From: Paenarthrobacter sp. Z7-10
GTDB taxonomy: Bacteria; Actinomycetota; Actinomycetes; Actinomycetales; Micrococcaceae
DNA: 64,000 nt
Assembly (NCBI RefSeq): GCF_026932795.1
Contig: NZ_JADPVH010000014.1
Location: 1-64,000, forward strand
Direction: 5' to 3'
In this document: in pieces, positions 23,865 to 33,065 of the stretch
Layout of the letters: every line of letters starts with the position of its first letter
Numbering within the stretch: the first letter of the stretch is position 1
Notes under the pieces: model-generated
The model's input: the letters and a program-made list of their open reading frames with translations, nothing else
Told to the model about the DNA's origin: nothing
Databases searched by the model: none
Made by a program: the position numbers and the translations under genes

Positions 23865-25090
23865 CGGGAAGTTACTTCTTTCTCTAGGATGTCCAGGTCC
23901 TGCGCCCACCGCAGCAGGGCCGCGTCCGTCGTCGGCCGGACCCAGACCAGGATGTCCGCCAGCTCCGCGGCGGAGCGGTTGCTGTGTCCGACTGCGGCCC
24001 GCAGTACGTCGTCCACGCCCGCAGCAGCCCCCAGTCGGAAATGCTGCGCCAGCCGCATCAGCGTACCCGCCCGCAGGCCCGCGGCCGCATGTTCGGTGGC
24101 TCGGGCGTCCTGATAAAGCCTCGCCCGGCCGACGGCGGTTTCGGCTGCCTTGACCACCACTGGCAGCGGTTCGGGCACCAGCGGACCGTCCCGCCGGCCT
24201 TTGAAGAGCATGCTCAGACAGGCAACGATCAGAAGCCAGATGCCGGCGGGCAGAACCCATCGGGGGGTCAGCTGCGAAAGATCTTTCGGTGCCGCAGAGG
24301 TCCGGAGATCCTTTAACGAGGGTGTGTACCACACCAGCTGTGGCGTTTTACCCAGTGTCCTCAGGGCCAGAGCGGCGTTCCCGCTGCTGGCGAGCCTGTC
24401 ATTGCTGAGGATGGCGCTGTTGCCCAGCACCGTCGCCCGGCCGTCCGCCGTCGCAGCGAAAAGGCCGGAGCGCACCTGGCCGGCTCCGGCTGCCCGGACC
24501 GGAAAGCAAACCACCTCACCGTGGTACAGCTGGCCGTGTCCTGCGTCGATGCGCCCGGCCGCCACCGCGTCGCCGTTACTGCAGCCAGCCGGAACTGCGG
24601 AGCTGGCCGAGCTGTCCGGCACGGGCCCGGCTGCGGTAATGGAGCCGGTGACTGCCCGCAGCGTCAGCGGGCCCGGCTGCACCAGCACCAACGGCCCCGC
24701 CGCCGCCAGCCGGGTGAGCCCGGCCTTATCGAGCAGGGATCCGGGATCGTAAAGCAGCACCGTGCTGCGTCCGGGCCCCGCGCTGCCGACCGCAGTCATA
24801 GTGGCGTCGAGCGAATCGGTCGCCTGCACCGTGACGCCCTGGCTGTGCAGCACTCTGGCAACGGCCATGGCTCCATTGGGCCCGGGGTTGTCCACAGCCA
24901 GGGCCGCGGAACTGCGGGGGCCGAAATTGCCCAGCACAAGGATTCCCAGCGTAACCAGCAGGAAAGCTGAACCGATCAGGAGCCAAAACCTGTGCCGCCG
25001 CAGCCCCTCGCGGAACCGCTGTGGCCAAACTGGCAGGTTTTTCCGCCGCGCCGCCCCGGGAAAAGCCTCCGGACTCCGCTGCAACGTCAT
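23861..25090 (-). CDS. DUF4350 domain-containing membrane protein
   Basis: 409 residues. One membrane helix near the N-terminus (FWLLIGSAFLLVTLGILVLGNF) and one around residue 270 (WVLPAGIWLLIVACLSMLF) enclose an extracytoplasmic domain with the DUF4350-type opening NPGPNGAMAVARVLHSQGVTV and STVLLYDPGSLLD. A cytoplasmic helical tail follows. The start ATG abuts the TAG of the preceding gene with no gap. Part of the MoxR-DUF58 operon; role unknown. Confidence 0.85.
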   Translation of the reverse strand: MTLQRSPEAFPGAARRKNLPVWPQRFREGLRRHRFWLLIGSAFLLVTLGILVLGNFGPRSSAALAVDNPGPNGAMAVARVLHSQGVTVQATDSLDATMTAVGSAGPGRSTVLLYDPGSLLDKAGLTRLAAAGPLVLVQPGPLTLRAVTGSITAAGPVPDSSASSAVPAGCSNGDAVAAGRIDAGHGQLYHGEVVCFPVRAAGAGQVRSGLFAATADGRATVLGNSAILSNDRLASSGNAALALRTLGKTPQLVWYTPSLKDLRTSAAPKDLSQLTPRWVLPAGIWLLIVACLSMLFKGRRDGPLVPEPLPVVVKAAETAVGRARLYQDARATEHAAAGLRAGTLMRLAQHFRLGAAAGVDDVLRAAVGHSNRSAAELADILVWVRPTTDAALLRWAQDLDILEKEVTSR

Positions 25091-25801
25091 CTACAGCTCA
25101 CTGATCGTGGCGGACGGCTGGTCGCGATAGTGTGGGCTGCTGGCTCCGACATCCGTGTCCAAGTTGCGCAGCCGTTCGAAGTCCTGTCGGGAAGGCAGAG
25201 TCCGGCCGTATCTGACACCGCTGAAAAGCTCGGCGGCGCTCCGCAGCGGGACAGCGAGGGAACCGAAGGCATGCATGAGCTCGTCGGCGGCTTCGTGGGC
25301 AGTTCGGCCAGGCTGCGGATCGAACACGGCCCGTTCTTCGCAGCCCCTGATGAGGGCACGGAACTGCGCGGTGACGGCGCCCGGGTAGTCAGCGGCGGCC
25401 GCCGCTGCTGCTGCCAGTCTGCGGTGTTCGGCCGAGGTCAATGGCTCGGCGTCCGCGAAGACCTCCGCGGACGGATCCAGTTTGCGGTTCAGGCGGGGCC
25501 GGACCAGCCACCCGGCAACGACGACCAAGGCCACGACCAGTGCCGCCAGCAGCACCAGACCCAGATTGGCGTTCAGAGCATTGAGCCCATCGAGGAGATC
25601 TGAAACGAATTCGGCCACCCAGTTCAAAATGATCTGTGCCAAGCCGGGTTTGGCCTGCTGATAGACCTGCTTGGCGAGTTCATCCGCGGCCAGACGTCGG
25701 GCCATCGCGCCGCTGGGCTGCACCGGAACGTCCAGCGCCAACACCCCCAGGATCGCCAAGGTGCCCGGGCCCGGTTGGACCGGCCCGCACCGTTGCATCA
25801 T
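25091..25801 (-). CDS. DUF4129 domain-containing membrane protein
   Basis: 236 residues. The start is set at ATG 25801 because it overlaps the stop of the preceding gene (ATGA); a longer frame upstream is an out-of-frame reading of that gene. An N-terminal hydrophobic segment (TLAILGVLALDVPV) may be a signal or anchor, with a strong helix at VLLAALVVALVVVAGWLV. The C-terminal cytosolic part, AQFRALIRGCEERAVFDPQPGRTAHEAADEL, is the DUF4129 signature, often found at the C-terminus of transglutaminase-like membrane proteins. Middle member of the operon. Confidence 0.85.
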   Translation of the reverse strand: MMQRCGPVQPGPGTLAILGVLALDVPVQPSGAMARRLAADELAKQVYQQAKPGLAQIILNWVAEFVSDLLDGLNALNANLGLVLLAALVVALVVVAGWLVRPRLNRKLDPSAEVFADAEPLTSAEHRRLAAAAAAAADYPGAVTAQFRALIRGCEERAVFDPQPGRTAHEAADELMHAFGSLAVPLRSAAELFSGVRYGRTLPSRQDFERLRNLDTDVGASSPHYRDQPSATISEL

Positions 25802-27156
25802 GGTGACGCGGGTTTCCACGGCGCAACAGTGGCGGCCCGGCCAGGAATACCGGCCGGGTCCGTTCCCGGGCCGCCTTCGTGCTCCTTCATCAGGACCACG
25901 TCGAAGCCCTCCTTCCGCATCCTCAGGTCCAAGTAGATCAGGGCCAGCACGCCGGATTGGAAGGCCAGGGCCACCGCACCCAGCAAGCTGGAGATCACCG
26001 TGGAGATGGCCTGCACTATGAGCAGTTGGGTGATCTGCTCCTGTGCTGTGGGATGCGGATTGACCAGCAGCGCGACCATGTTGGCCAGGAAGCTTACCGG
26101 CACGGCGATGACTCCGGTGATAACGCCCACGATCAGATTCGCCAGGAATGCGGTGCCGAACGTGCGCCACCAGTTGTTGGTGGTCAGGGTCCAGGACCGG
26201 CCAATGGAGCGGAAAATCCCGATGTTTTCGATGACCAGCGCGGCTGGGGCCACAAGCAGTTTGGCTCCAACCCAGACGAAGCCGAGAATCAGCGCCACCA
26301 GCAGCAGCAAAGTGATGACCGCTCCGCCGGCACCCATGGCCGTCACCAGACCCCAGCCAATGAGTCCAACCATGGTCAGCGCCAGCAGGACAGCGAGCAC
26401 ATAGAGCAGTGACAGCCCTATCAGCGAGGCGATCCGGCGGCGCGCCAGGGACCACATCTGGCTGAAGCCGGTGCCCCGGTTCAGGACGGCGCGTGCCACA
26501 GGTATGACCAGGACACCCTGCAGGATCATCGTCGTTACGGTCTGCAGCAGGACCGCGACGATGACGGCGCTCAGTGAGCCGACCAAAAATGAACTGAGCT
26601 GGCTGTCCGTGACAGTGCCGCTGGCCAGCGAGAGCAGCGGAAGGCCGCTGCCGACAACGACGGCGAGCAGCAGCAGGGACACGACGGCGGAAAAAGCCTG
26701 CATCAGCAGGGCCGAACCGAACATCGCCTTGCCGTTGCGCCGAGCCGCCTGGAAGGCGCCATCGAGCACCTCACCCAGACCGAGCGGACGCAGCGGAATC
26801 ACGCCCGGCTTGGGCGGGGGCGCGTAGTGCTGGTAACCGGGCGCTGCCGGCTGTGGCCAACCGGATTGCTCTGGCCGGCCCGGTTTCTGTGGCCAACCGG
26901 ATTGCTCTGGCCAGCCCGGTTGCTGCGGCTGTTGGCTGCCCTGGACCGAACCCGGTGGCGGGGCATACTGACCCCATCGCGGCGCCTGGCCCCATGGCGA
27001 AGGCGATGGGGGCTGGGAATAAGTCGGCGGCGCGGGCTGGACTGCAGGCTCGGCGATCGGGTCCGGCGGGGACACGTCCGGCCCGGGCACCGGGTCCGCG
27101 GAAAGTTCATCCTGCGGGTCCTGCCCGCCATTGGGTCGTTCCGGTCCCTGCGTCAT
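25798..27156 (-). CDS. Multi-spanning membrane protein, glycerophosphoryl diester phosphodiesterase membrane-domain-like
   Basis: 452 residues. The first ~115 are a Pro/Gln/Gly-rich cytosolic tail with repeats of the type PEQSGWPQ. About six membrane helices follow, after IPLRPLGLGEVLDGAFQAARRN. The interior text LVAPAALVIENIGIFRSIGRSWTLTTNNWWRTFG is characteristic of the membrane domain found in actinobacterial GlpQ-associated proteins; no catalytic phosphodiesterase domain is present. GGGGAG precedes the ATG by 6 nt. First gene of the operon leading to MoxR and DUF58, divergent from mtrA. Confidence 0.82.
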   Translation of the reverse strand: MTQGPERPNGGQDPQDELSADPVPGPDVSPPDPIAEPAVQPAPPTYSQPPSPSPWGQAPRWGQYAPPPGSVQGSQQPQQPGWPEQSGWPQKPGRPEQSGWPQPAAPGYQHYAPPPKPGVIPLRPLGLGEVLDGAFQAARRNGKAMFGSALLMQAFSAVVSLLLLAVVVGSGLPLLSLASGTVTDSQLSSFLVGSLSAVIVAVLLQTVTTMILQGVLVIPVARAVLNRGTGFSQMWSLARRRIASLIGLSLLYVLAVLLALTMVGLIGWGLVTAMGAGGAVITLLLLVALILGFVWVGAKLLVAPAALVIENIGIFRSIGRSWTLTTNNWWRTFGTAFLANLIVGVITGVIAVPVSFLANMVALLVNPHPTAQEQITQLLIVQAISTVISSLLGAVALAFQSGVLALIYLDLRMRKEGFDVVLMKEHEGGPGTDPAGIPGRAATVAPWKPASP

Positions 27157-27496
27157 GAACTACTCCCCAAAAAAGCTGGCCCCGGACCCGCCCGGCGGAT
27201 CTGCCAGGATGGGCGATGATGACTGCTGTTCAGCCTATCCGTTGGCGGGGTCCTGGAGCCATATAAGCCGACGCCTTCCATGGCGGATTCCCGGCCGCTT
27301 TATTCTCCAGCCGGTCCGCCGGGCTGCACCGGGCCACGTCGGTAAGGCCTGAGCCGTTCGCACCTTCGGAGGCGCCCGCCCTGACGTTCTGCGGCGCTCC
27401 GCAGGGCCGCCGTCGTTCGCTCCGATGTGCAACCTGCCGGCGGGCGCGTCCGTTGCCCAACGAGACATTAGGCAGGGGATAGGCGAACATATAACT
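27157..27496. other. 340-nt intergenic region between divergent operons
   Basis: This gap separates the minus-strand membrane-protein operon from mtrA. It must hold promoters for both, but no near-consensus -35/-10 pair stands out. A small palindrome CTGCGG-CGCT-CCGCAG lies near 27390-27405 without a T-run. Plus-strand frames that open here read into mtrA but have no gene-like start. I see no RNA gene. Confidence 0.5.
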
Positions 27497-28171
27497 ATGA
27501 AGGCACGCATTTTGGTAGTAGACGATGACGAAGCCCTGTCTGAAATGATAGGCATTGTGCTGCGTAACGACGGGTTTGATCCGGTCTTTTGCGCCAATGG
27601 GGAGCAGGCGCTGGCCGTCTTCCGCTCGGCCAAGCCGGATCTGGTGCTGCTGGACCTGATGCTGCCGGGGATGGATGGGATTGAAGTCTGCCGGCAGATC
27701 CGCGCCGAGTCTGACGTTCCGATCGTCATGCTGACCGCCAAGTCCGACACGTCCGACGTCGTACGTGGCCTTGAATCCGGGGCGGACGACTACGTGCCGA
27801 AACCGTTCAAACCGGCCGAGCTGGTGGCGCGGGTGCGCGCCCGGCTGCGGCCAGGTGATACCAAGGCCCCGGAGACGCTCACGATCGCGGATGTCAGCAT
27901 CGACGTGGCCGGACACGTGGTGAACCGCGGCGGCAGGAAGATCTCGCTGACACCACTGGAATTCGATCTGCTCGTGGCACTGGCGCGCAAGCCGTGGCAG
28001 GTCTTCACCCGCGAGTTGTTGCTCGAGCAGGTTTGGGGATACCGGCATGCCGCCGACACCCGGCTGGTCAACGTCCACGTCCAGCGGCTGCGGTCCAAGA
28101 TCGAACGTGATCCGGAGGCTCCCGAGGTGGTACTCACCGTCCGGGGCGTGGGATACAAGGCGGGACAGTAA
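27497..28171 (+). CDS. mtrA: Response regulator MtrA
   Basis: 224 residues, OmpR/PhoB class. Receiver domain ILVVDDDEALSEM with phosphoacceptor Asp53 (LLDLMLPGMDG), the switch Thr/Lys in MLTAKS, then a winged-helix domain with LTPLEFDLLVALARKPWQVFTRELLLEQVWGYRHAADTRLVNVHVQRLRSKIE. That wording is nearly that of mycobacterial and corynebacterial MtrA. In actinobacteria MtrA governs cell-wall homeostasis, division and osmotic response. Start ATG 27497 gives the standard N-terminus; the frame opens earlier but without support. Followed by mtrB and lpqB, the canonical three-gene order. Confidence 0.96.
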   Translation: MKARILVVDDDEALSEMIGIVLRNDGFDPVFCANGEQALAVFRSAKPDLVLLDLMLPGMDGIEVCRQIRAESDVPIVMLTAKSDTSDVVRGLESGADDYVPKPFKPAELVARVRARLRPGDTKAPETLTIADVSIDVAGHVVNRGGRKISLTPLEFDLLVALARKPWQVFTRELLLEQVWGYRHAADTRLVNVHVQRLRSKIERDPEAPEVVLTVRGVGYKAGQ

Positions 28172-28194
28172 CAAAGGCAGCTTGGCGCGGGCGG

Positions 28195-30138
28195 ATGGAA
28201 AATACCGAAGATTTCGAGGCGCCCGGAAAAGCCATGCCCGGTGCCGGGGCGCCGGCCGCGCCACGCACGGCAGCCGTGCCACGCACGCCAGCCGTGCCAC
28301 CCACGTCGGCCGCCGCGCCACGCACGGCAGCCGTGCCGCCCGCGCCATCCGTGCCACCCACGTCGGCCGCGCCATCCGTATCTGCCGGAGCGCCCGGGCA
28401 AACGGGGTGGGAAGCCCGCCGGCGGCTGCTGCAGGATTTCCTGCTGCACCGGGCACGGGACTTTACGGCATGGCTGCGGCGGATGCGCACCCGGCTGGTC
28501 CGGCGCTGGCGGACCTCACTGCAGTTTCGAACCGTGCTGGTGACGCTGTTGGTTGCCTTCCTGGCCTTCGCCGGCGTGGGCGCCTTCTTGTCCAACCAGA
28601 TTGCGAACGGGTTGTTCCAGGAGCGGCTGCAGCAGGCCAAACAGGAATCTTCACGCGGCATGACGCAGGTGCAGGAAAGCTTTGACAATGCCCAGCTCAG
28701 CGATCTGCCCAGCGTATCCACTTACGTCCGCGACACGCTGAAGCTGCTGGAGGCTGGCGGAGCCGATGAAAACCGCAAATATCTCATGGTGGAGATCCCC
28801 GGTCAGACCAATTCGCTTTCCGTCTCCTCGTCGGATTCCGGCGGAGTCACCCGGGCCATTATTCCGGCCGAATTGAGTACTGCGGTGCAGCAGAATTCAG
28901 GCCAGTTCTGGCAATCGATTCCACTTCCGATCGGAAGCAAGGACGTGCACCCTGCGCTTGCCTTGGGCAGCAGGGTGAATTTGCTGGGAACTGACTACGA
29001 GCTGTACCTGATTTATGACCTGAACAATGCTCAAGACACCTTGAACTACATTCAGTCCGTCCTGTGGCTGGGCGGCGGCGTCCTGCTGCTGCTGATCGGC
29101 GGGATTGCCTGGTATGTCACGCACAACGTGGTCCAGCCCGTCAGCCACGCTGCTGCGGTCTCCGAGAAGCTCGCCGCCGGCCAGCTGCAGGAGCGGATGA
29201 CGGTCAACGGCGAGGACGAAGTGGCACGCCTGGCTACCTCATTCAATAAGATGGCCGCGTCCCTGCAGGTGCAGATAACTCAACTGGCGATGCTCTCGCA
29301 GATGCAGCAGCGGTTCGTTTCCGATGTCTCGCATGAGCTGCGCACACCGCTGACCACAGTCCGGATGGCTGCCGAGGTGCTCTATGACGCCCGCGGGCAG
29401 TTCGACCCGATCAACAAGCGCTCCGCCGAGCTCCTGTACCACCAGGTGGAACGTTTCCAGGCCCTGCTGGCGGATCTGCTGGAAATTTCCCGCTTTGATG
29501 CCGGAGCCGCGGTGCTGGATGCCGAGCCGCGCGACGTCTTCGCCGTCGTCGAGCATGTCCTGGATGGTGCCGCACCATTGGCCGAGCAGTGTGGATCCGA
29601 GCTCAGCGTGGTGTCAACCGTCCCGGGCAACAGCAGTGTCGCGGATATGGATCCGCGCAGGATCGAACGAATCCTGCGCAACCTGGTGGTCAACGCCCTG
29701 GAACATGGCGAAGGTCGAAAGGTGGAAATCTATGTGGGTTCCAATGCCGACACCGTGGCTATTGCCGTGCGGGACCATGGAATCGGCATGACTCCCGGCG
29801 AAGTGGGCAGGGTCTTCGACAGGTTCTGGCGGGCGGATCCCGCCCGGGCCCGGACCACCGGCGGCAGCAGTGGGCTTGGTCTCTCAATTGCCACCGAGGA
29901 CACCAATCTGCATGGCGGCCGGCTGGAGGCATGGGGTGAGCCCGGCAACGGGTCCTGCTTCCGTCTGACCTTGCCGCGCCGAAGCGGGACGGCACTCTCC
30001 GTTTCTCCGCTGCAGCTTCCGCCGGATGGCGGTGATTCCGGCCTGGGCGGCCTTGAGCTGCACGGCGAGCCGGTGCCGGCGGACGAGGCGGCAATTAAAT
30101 CAGCAACGGACGTGGTGTCCGGAAAGATAACACTCTGA
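28195..30138 (+). CDS. mtrB: Sensor histidine kinase MtrB
   Basis: 647 residues. The first ~65 residues are an unusual Pro/Ala/Thr repeat region. Membrane helix one (FRTVLVTLLVAFLAFAGVGAFL, ~residue 110), extracytoplasmic sensor ~140-285, helix two (VLWLGGGVLLLLIGGIAWYV), a HAMP domain, then HisKA with phospho-accepting His380 (VSHELRTPLTTVRM). HATPase_c follows with RNLVVNALEHGEG, VRDHGIGM and SSGLGLSIA. It phosphorylates MtrA; LpqB, encoded next, is known in mycobacteria to interact with MtrB. 23 nt after mtrA; its TGA overlaps the lpqB ATG by one base. Confidence 0.95.
   Translation: MENTEDFEAPGKAMPGAGAPAAPRTAAVPRTPAVPPTSAAAPRTAAVPPAPSVPPTSAAPSVSAGAPGQTGWEARRRLLQDFLLHRARDFTAWLRRMRTRLVRRWRTSLQFRTVLVTLLVAFLAFAGVGAFLSNQIANGLFQERLQQAKQESSRGMTQVQESFDNAQLSDLPSVSTYVRDTLKLLEAGGADENRKYLMVEIPGQTNSLSVSSSDSGGVTRAIIPAELSTAVQQNSGQFWQSIPLPIGSKDVHPALALGSRVNLLGTDYELYLIYDLNNAQDTLNYIQSVLWLGGGVLLLLIGGIAWYVTHNVVQPVSHAAAVSEKLAAGQLQERMTVNGEDEVARLATSFNKMAASLQVQITQLAMLSQMQQRFVSDVSHELRTPLTTVRMAAEVLYDARGQFDPINKRSAELLYHQVERFQALLADLLEISRFDAGAAVLDAEPRDVFAVVEHVLDGAAPLAEQCGSELSVVSTVPGNSSVADMDPRRIERILRNLVVNALEHGEGRKVEIYVGSNADTVAIAVRDHGIGMTPGEVGRVFDRFWRADPARARTTGGSSGLGLSIATEDTNLHGGRLEAWGEPGNGSCFRLTLPRRSGTALSVSPLQLPPDGGDSGLGGLELHGEPVPADEAAIKSATDVVSGKITL
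28256..28390 (+). repeat. Degenerate repeats coding the MtrB N-terminal Pro/Ala region
   Basis: Copies of ~15-18 bp of the type cca-cgc-acg-gca-gcc-gtg (peptide PRTAAVP) and related forms (PRTPAVP, PPTSAAP) are arrayed here, all in frame. Copy number could vary without frameshift, changing the length of the cytosolic N-terminal tail of MtrB. Confidence 0.6.
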
Positions 30139-31865
30139 TGACAGTGCGGCCCCTGAGAAAACGAATCGCCCAGGCCCTTTGCGCCGGAATCACGGCAGTG
30201 CTGATGCTGCTGTCCGCGGGCTGTGCCGCGATTCCCAAGGACGGGCCGGTGGGCAGGAGTGATCTGCTGCCCGGGCGCAACAATCCGGTCAACATCGACT
30301 TTCGGCAGAACGCTCCAGTGCCCGGGGCGAGTGCGGCCAGCATCGTGGAGGGGTTCATTGCCGCGGGTACCGGCGTGGCGGACGACTTCCAGGTTGCCCG
30401 ACAGTATCTGGACCGCAGCATAGCCAAGACCTGGAAAGCCGATACGCGGACCCTCGTCTACCAAGGAGGGTTCAAGGCCGTCAGCGACGGTTCCGGATCG
30501 GAGTTCAAAGTTGACTTCGACGTCGAATCGACGGTTGATCCCAACGGTATCCGGACGCCGGCGGCGCCCGGGGCGGTGGAAACCGTCAAGTTCTCGCTGA
30601 CCAAGGTCGACGGGGAGTGGCGGATCAGCAAGGTGCCGGACGGCATCATGCTCCAGACAGCCAACTTCGACACCCTGTTCAGCGCCTATTCACTGTATTT
30701 CTATGATCCGACGTTTGCCTTCGCCGTCCCGGACGTCCGCTGGCTCAGCGGAAAGGCAACGACGACGACGACGTCTATTGTGCGGGCGCTGCTGAATGGC
30801 CCCGCGCCATACCTTTTGGGGGCTGTCGCCAGCGCCTTCCCCAATGGGATGGAACTTGTCCGTGATTCTGTGCCGGTGAACAACGGGGTGGCGCAGGTGG
30901 ACCTGACCGCGCAGCCGCTGCTGGATGCGTCGGTGAAATCCCGGCAGCAGATGCAGGCCCAGCTGATGCTGACGTTGCGGAACCTTAACACCGTGACCTC
31001 CGTGACTTTGCGGGCGGATACCCGTGAGGTGGATCTGGGGACGCCGGACCAGGGCGTGCCGGCTCCGCTGGTGAACAATCAGGTGCCGCCGCATCAAGTG
31101 GCGCTGTACAAGGGCCAGTTGGTGCGTTACGCCGATGGTGCGAGCACCCAGATTGAGGGACTGCCCGCGCTGGCCAAGTACGCGCCATCGCACCCCGCTG
31201 TGTCTTACGGAAACAATTTGTACGCCTTCCTGAACGGTGATCACGGCCGGCTCTACGCGGTCAGCCCGGGGCAACCTGAGCGGCAGGTGGCCAGCGGAGT
31301 CGAGCTGACGGCGCCGTCTTTCTCCCCGCAGGACTGGCTCTGGACTGCCACCGGGGATCAGCGCGGAACTGTCATCGCCGTTCCGGCCGGAACCAGCAAG
31401 GGCCAGCCGTCGGCCGGTGTGGTGCTGAAGGTGCAGTGGCTGCAGGGGCGCACTGTGACATCCTTCCGGGTTTCACGCGATGGCAGCCGCGCCTTGGTGA
31501 TTTCCGAACAGAACGGCGTCAGCACCGTGCAGATCACCGGCATCCTGCGCAGCGGCGATCTACCCAAGGACCTGACCCAGCCCATCACGCTGCTCAATTC
31601 GGTGAATGCCAGCGAGGGAGTGTGGCTGAATGAGACGTCGGTGGCCGTCATGAGGCCCTCCGCCACCGGCCCCGTGGAGGTGGAAATATTGAACCTCAAA
31701 GCTGCGGCTTCGCGGCTGGCACCCTTGAAGGGCATGCTGGGGTTAAGCGGCGGCAACGGCGTACTGGATCTCTATGCCGGAACGGCCGAGGGTCTTTTTG
31801 CCCGGGTCGGCAATGGCTGGTCGCTGGAAGCGAAGGGAGTGACCGATCCGGCCTTTGCGGGCTGA
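30138..31865 (+). CDS. lpqB: Lipoprotein LpqB
   Basis: 575 residues. Signal peptide with lipobox LSAGC (Cys29), then CAAIPKDGPVG. Two-part body: an N-terminal GerMN-like region, including ARQYLDRSIAKTWKADTRTLVY, and a C-terminal beta-propeller-like region. In mycobacteria LpqB binds the MtrB sensor domain and tunes MtrAB signalling in envelope stress. The gene starts on the last base of mtrB's stop, so all three are one operon. Length is normal for the family. Confidence 0.95.
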   Translation: MTVRPLRKRIAQALCAGITAVLMLLSAGCAAIPKDGPVGRSDLLPGRNNPVNIDFRQNAPVPGASAASIVEGFIAAGTGVADDFQVARQYLDRSIAKTWKADTRTLVYQGGFKAVSDGSGSEFKVDFDVESTVDPNGIRTPAAPGAVETVKFSLTKVDGEWRISKVPDGIMLQTANFDTLFSAYSLYFYDPTFAFAVPDVRWLSGKATTTTTSIVRALLNGPAPYLLGAVASAFPNGMELVRDSVPVNNGVAQVDLTAQPLLDASVKSRQQMQAQLMLTLRNLNTVTSVTLRADTREVDLGTPDQGVPAPLVNNQVPPHQVALYKGQLVRYADGASTQIEGLPALAKYAPSHPAVSYGNNLYAFLNGDHGRLYAVSPGQPERQVASGVELTAPSFSPQDWLWTATGDQRGTVIAVPAGTSKGQPSAGVVLKVQWLQGRTVTSFRVSRDGSRALVISEQNGVSTVQITGILRSGDLPKDLTQPITLLNSVNASEGVWLNETSVAVMRPSATGPVEVEILNLKAAASRLAPLKGMLGLSGGNGVLDLYAGTAEGLFARVGNGWSLEAKGVTDPAFAG

Positions 31866-31956
31866 CCCCTCCTGCACAGCCTCCGGCTGACCCGTCCCGT
31901 CCACCTGCCGGCGCTGTGGCATTGCCTGGCAGGCCGCCGCTGGCGAGGCTGGATGC

Positions 31957-32922
31957 ATGAATGCACCAGTCCAGGATTCCCGGCCCGACCCCGGCGTGCC
32001 CACCCTCCGAGTGCCCGCCCCGGTTCTGCCTGCGCCCGGGCGGCCCGCCCGCGGCCGCGGCCGCGGCGTGCCCGCGCCCGGGCTGTCCGCCCGCGGTGTG
32101 CCTGCGCGATGCGGGCCGGGCCTCTACCTGCGGGCGGCGCGAGTGTGGCATGACTTCAGTTTGCTGATCTTGCCGGTCGATTGCGTGATTTGCGGAGCCG
32201 AGGACGTTGCGCTCTGCCGTTCATGTGCGGGATCGCTGCGCAAAGGTGTCAAGGCTCCGTTCCGTGCGGAAGAGGCGGCCCCGGCGCTGATGGATGTGGA
32301 TGGGACGGTGCTGCTTCCCGCCGTTGCGGCCGGAGCCTACCGGGACGAGCTGGCCCAGGTCCTTCTGGCCTTCAAGAACCACGGTCGGACGGATCTCGCC
32401 GCAGCCCTGTCGGCAGCCCTGGCTGCGGCCCTGCAGGCGGCTGTGGGAAACCAGCCAAGGTCGAGCGATCCCATCCAGCTGGTGCCAGTCCCGACGAGCG
32501 GGACCAGTTTCCGGCGCCGGGGCTACGACCCGGTACGGGCCCTGTTAGCCGCCGTGCAGCGCCGCCGTGCCCTTCCTCCGAACACGGAGCCGAGCTGCCC
32601 GCTGCGGCTGCGCTACCGGGCGCCCTGGCGCCGCCTCAGCCAAAAAGGTCTGGGCCGAACGGCCCGCCGCGCCAATGTGCGCAACAGCATGTACGTCGCG
32701 GCCGGATTCCGGGATTCCCGGCGGCGCAGTGTGGCCGGCAGAAGGGTGCTTATAATCGACGACGTCCTCACCACTGGTGCGACGGTGGCGGAGGCTGCCC
32801 GTGCCCTGCGACACGCCGGTGCACTGGTCGGTGGAGCGGTCGTTATTGCCGCCGCGTCCGGTGCGGGACGGGTGCCGGGGGAGCACCCCTCCGCTCCCTT
32901 TGCGGGACTGGAGAAAAAATAA
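31957..32922 (+). CDS. ComF-family phosphoribosyltransferase
   Basis: 321 residues if the ATG at 31957 is used. Residues 1-55 are low-complexity Pro/Arg/Gly; a shorter start within the frame is possible, but GAGGCT, a near match to the window's -10 hexamer, ends 6 nt before this ATG. A zinc-finger (CVICG..CRSC) is followed by a type I phosphoribosyltransferase domain with the PRPP loop VLIIDDVLTTGATV. ComF relatives take part in natural competence or DNA uptake in some bacteria; in actinobacteria the role is unknown. It lies between lpqB and hpf, as in Mycobacterium. Confidence 0.88.
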   Translation: MNAPVQDSRPDPGVPTLRVPAPVLPAPGRPARGRGRGVPAPGLSARGVPARCGPGLYLRAARVWHDFSLLILPVDCVICGAEDVALCRSCAGSLRKGVKAPFRAEEAAPALMDVDGTVLLPAVAAGAYRDELAQVLLAFKNHGRTDLAAALSAALAAALQAAVGNQPRSSDPIQLVPVPTSGTSFRRRGYDPVRALLAAVQRRRALPPNTEPSCPLRLRYRAPWRRLSQKGLGRTARRANVRNSMYVAAGFRDSRRRSVAGRRVLIIDDVLTTGATVAEAARALRHAGALVGGAVVIAAASGAGRVPGEHPSAPFAGLEKK

Positions 32923-33065
32923 CCGGACAAAAGGTGAATAACGTCAGCGGGTGAACTAACGTGATTGAACGGGTACCTCGCAGAGGATTGCCACCCGTCG
33001 GCGGCCAGGTGATGGCCGAACATCATTACCTGTCGTCGTGTCACCGAAGTCATTTGGAGGGCACC

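Noticed and set aside
27390-27405. Small palindrome CTGCGG-CGCT-CCGCAG as a terminator
   Set aside because: Stem is only 6 bp, no T-run follows, and it lies in a promoter gap between divergent genes.
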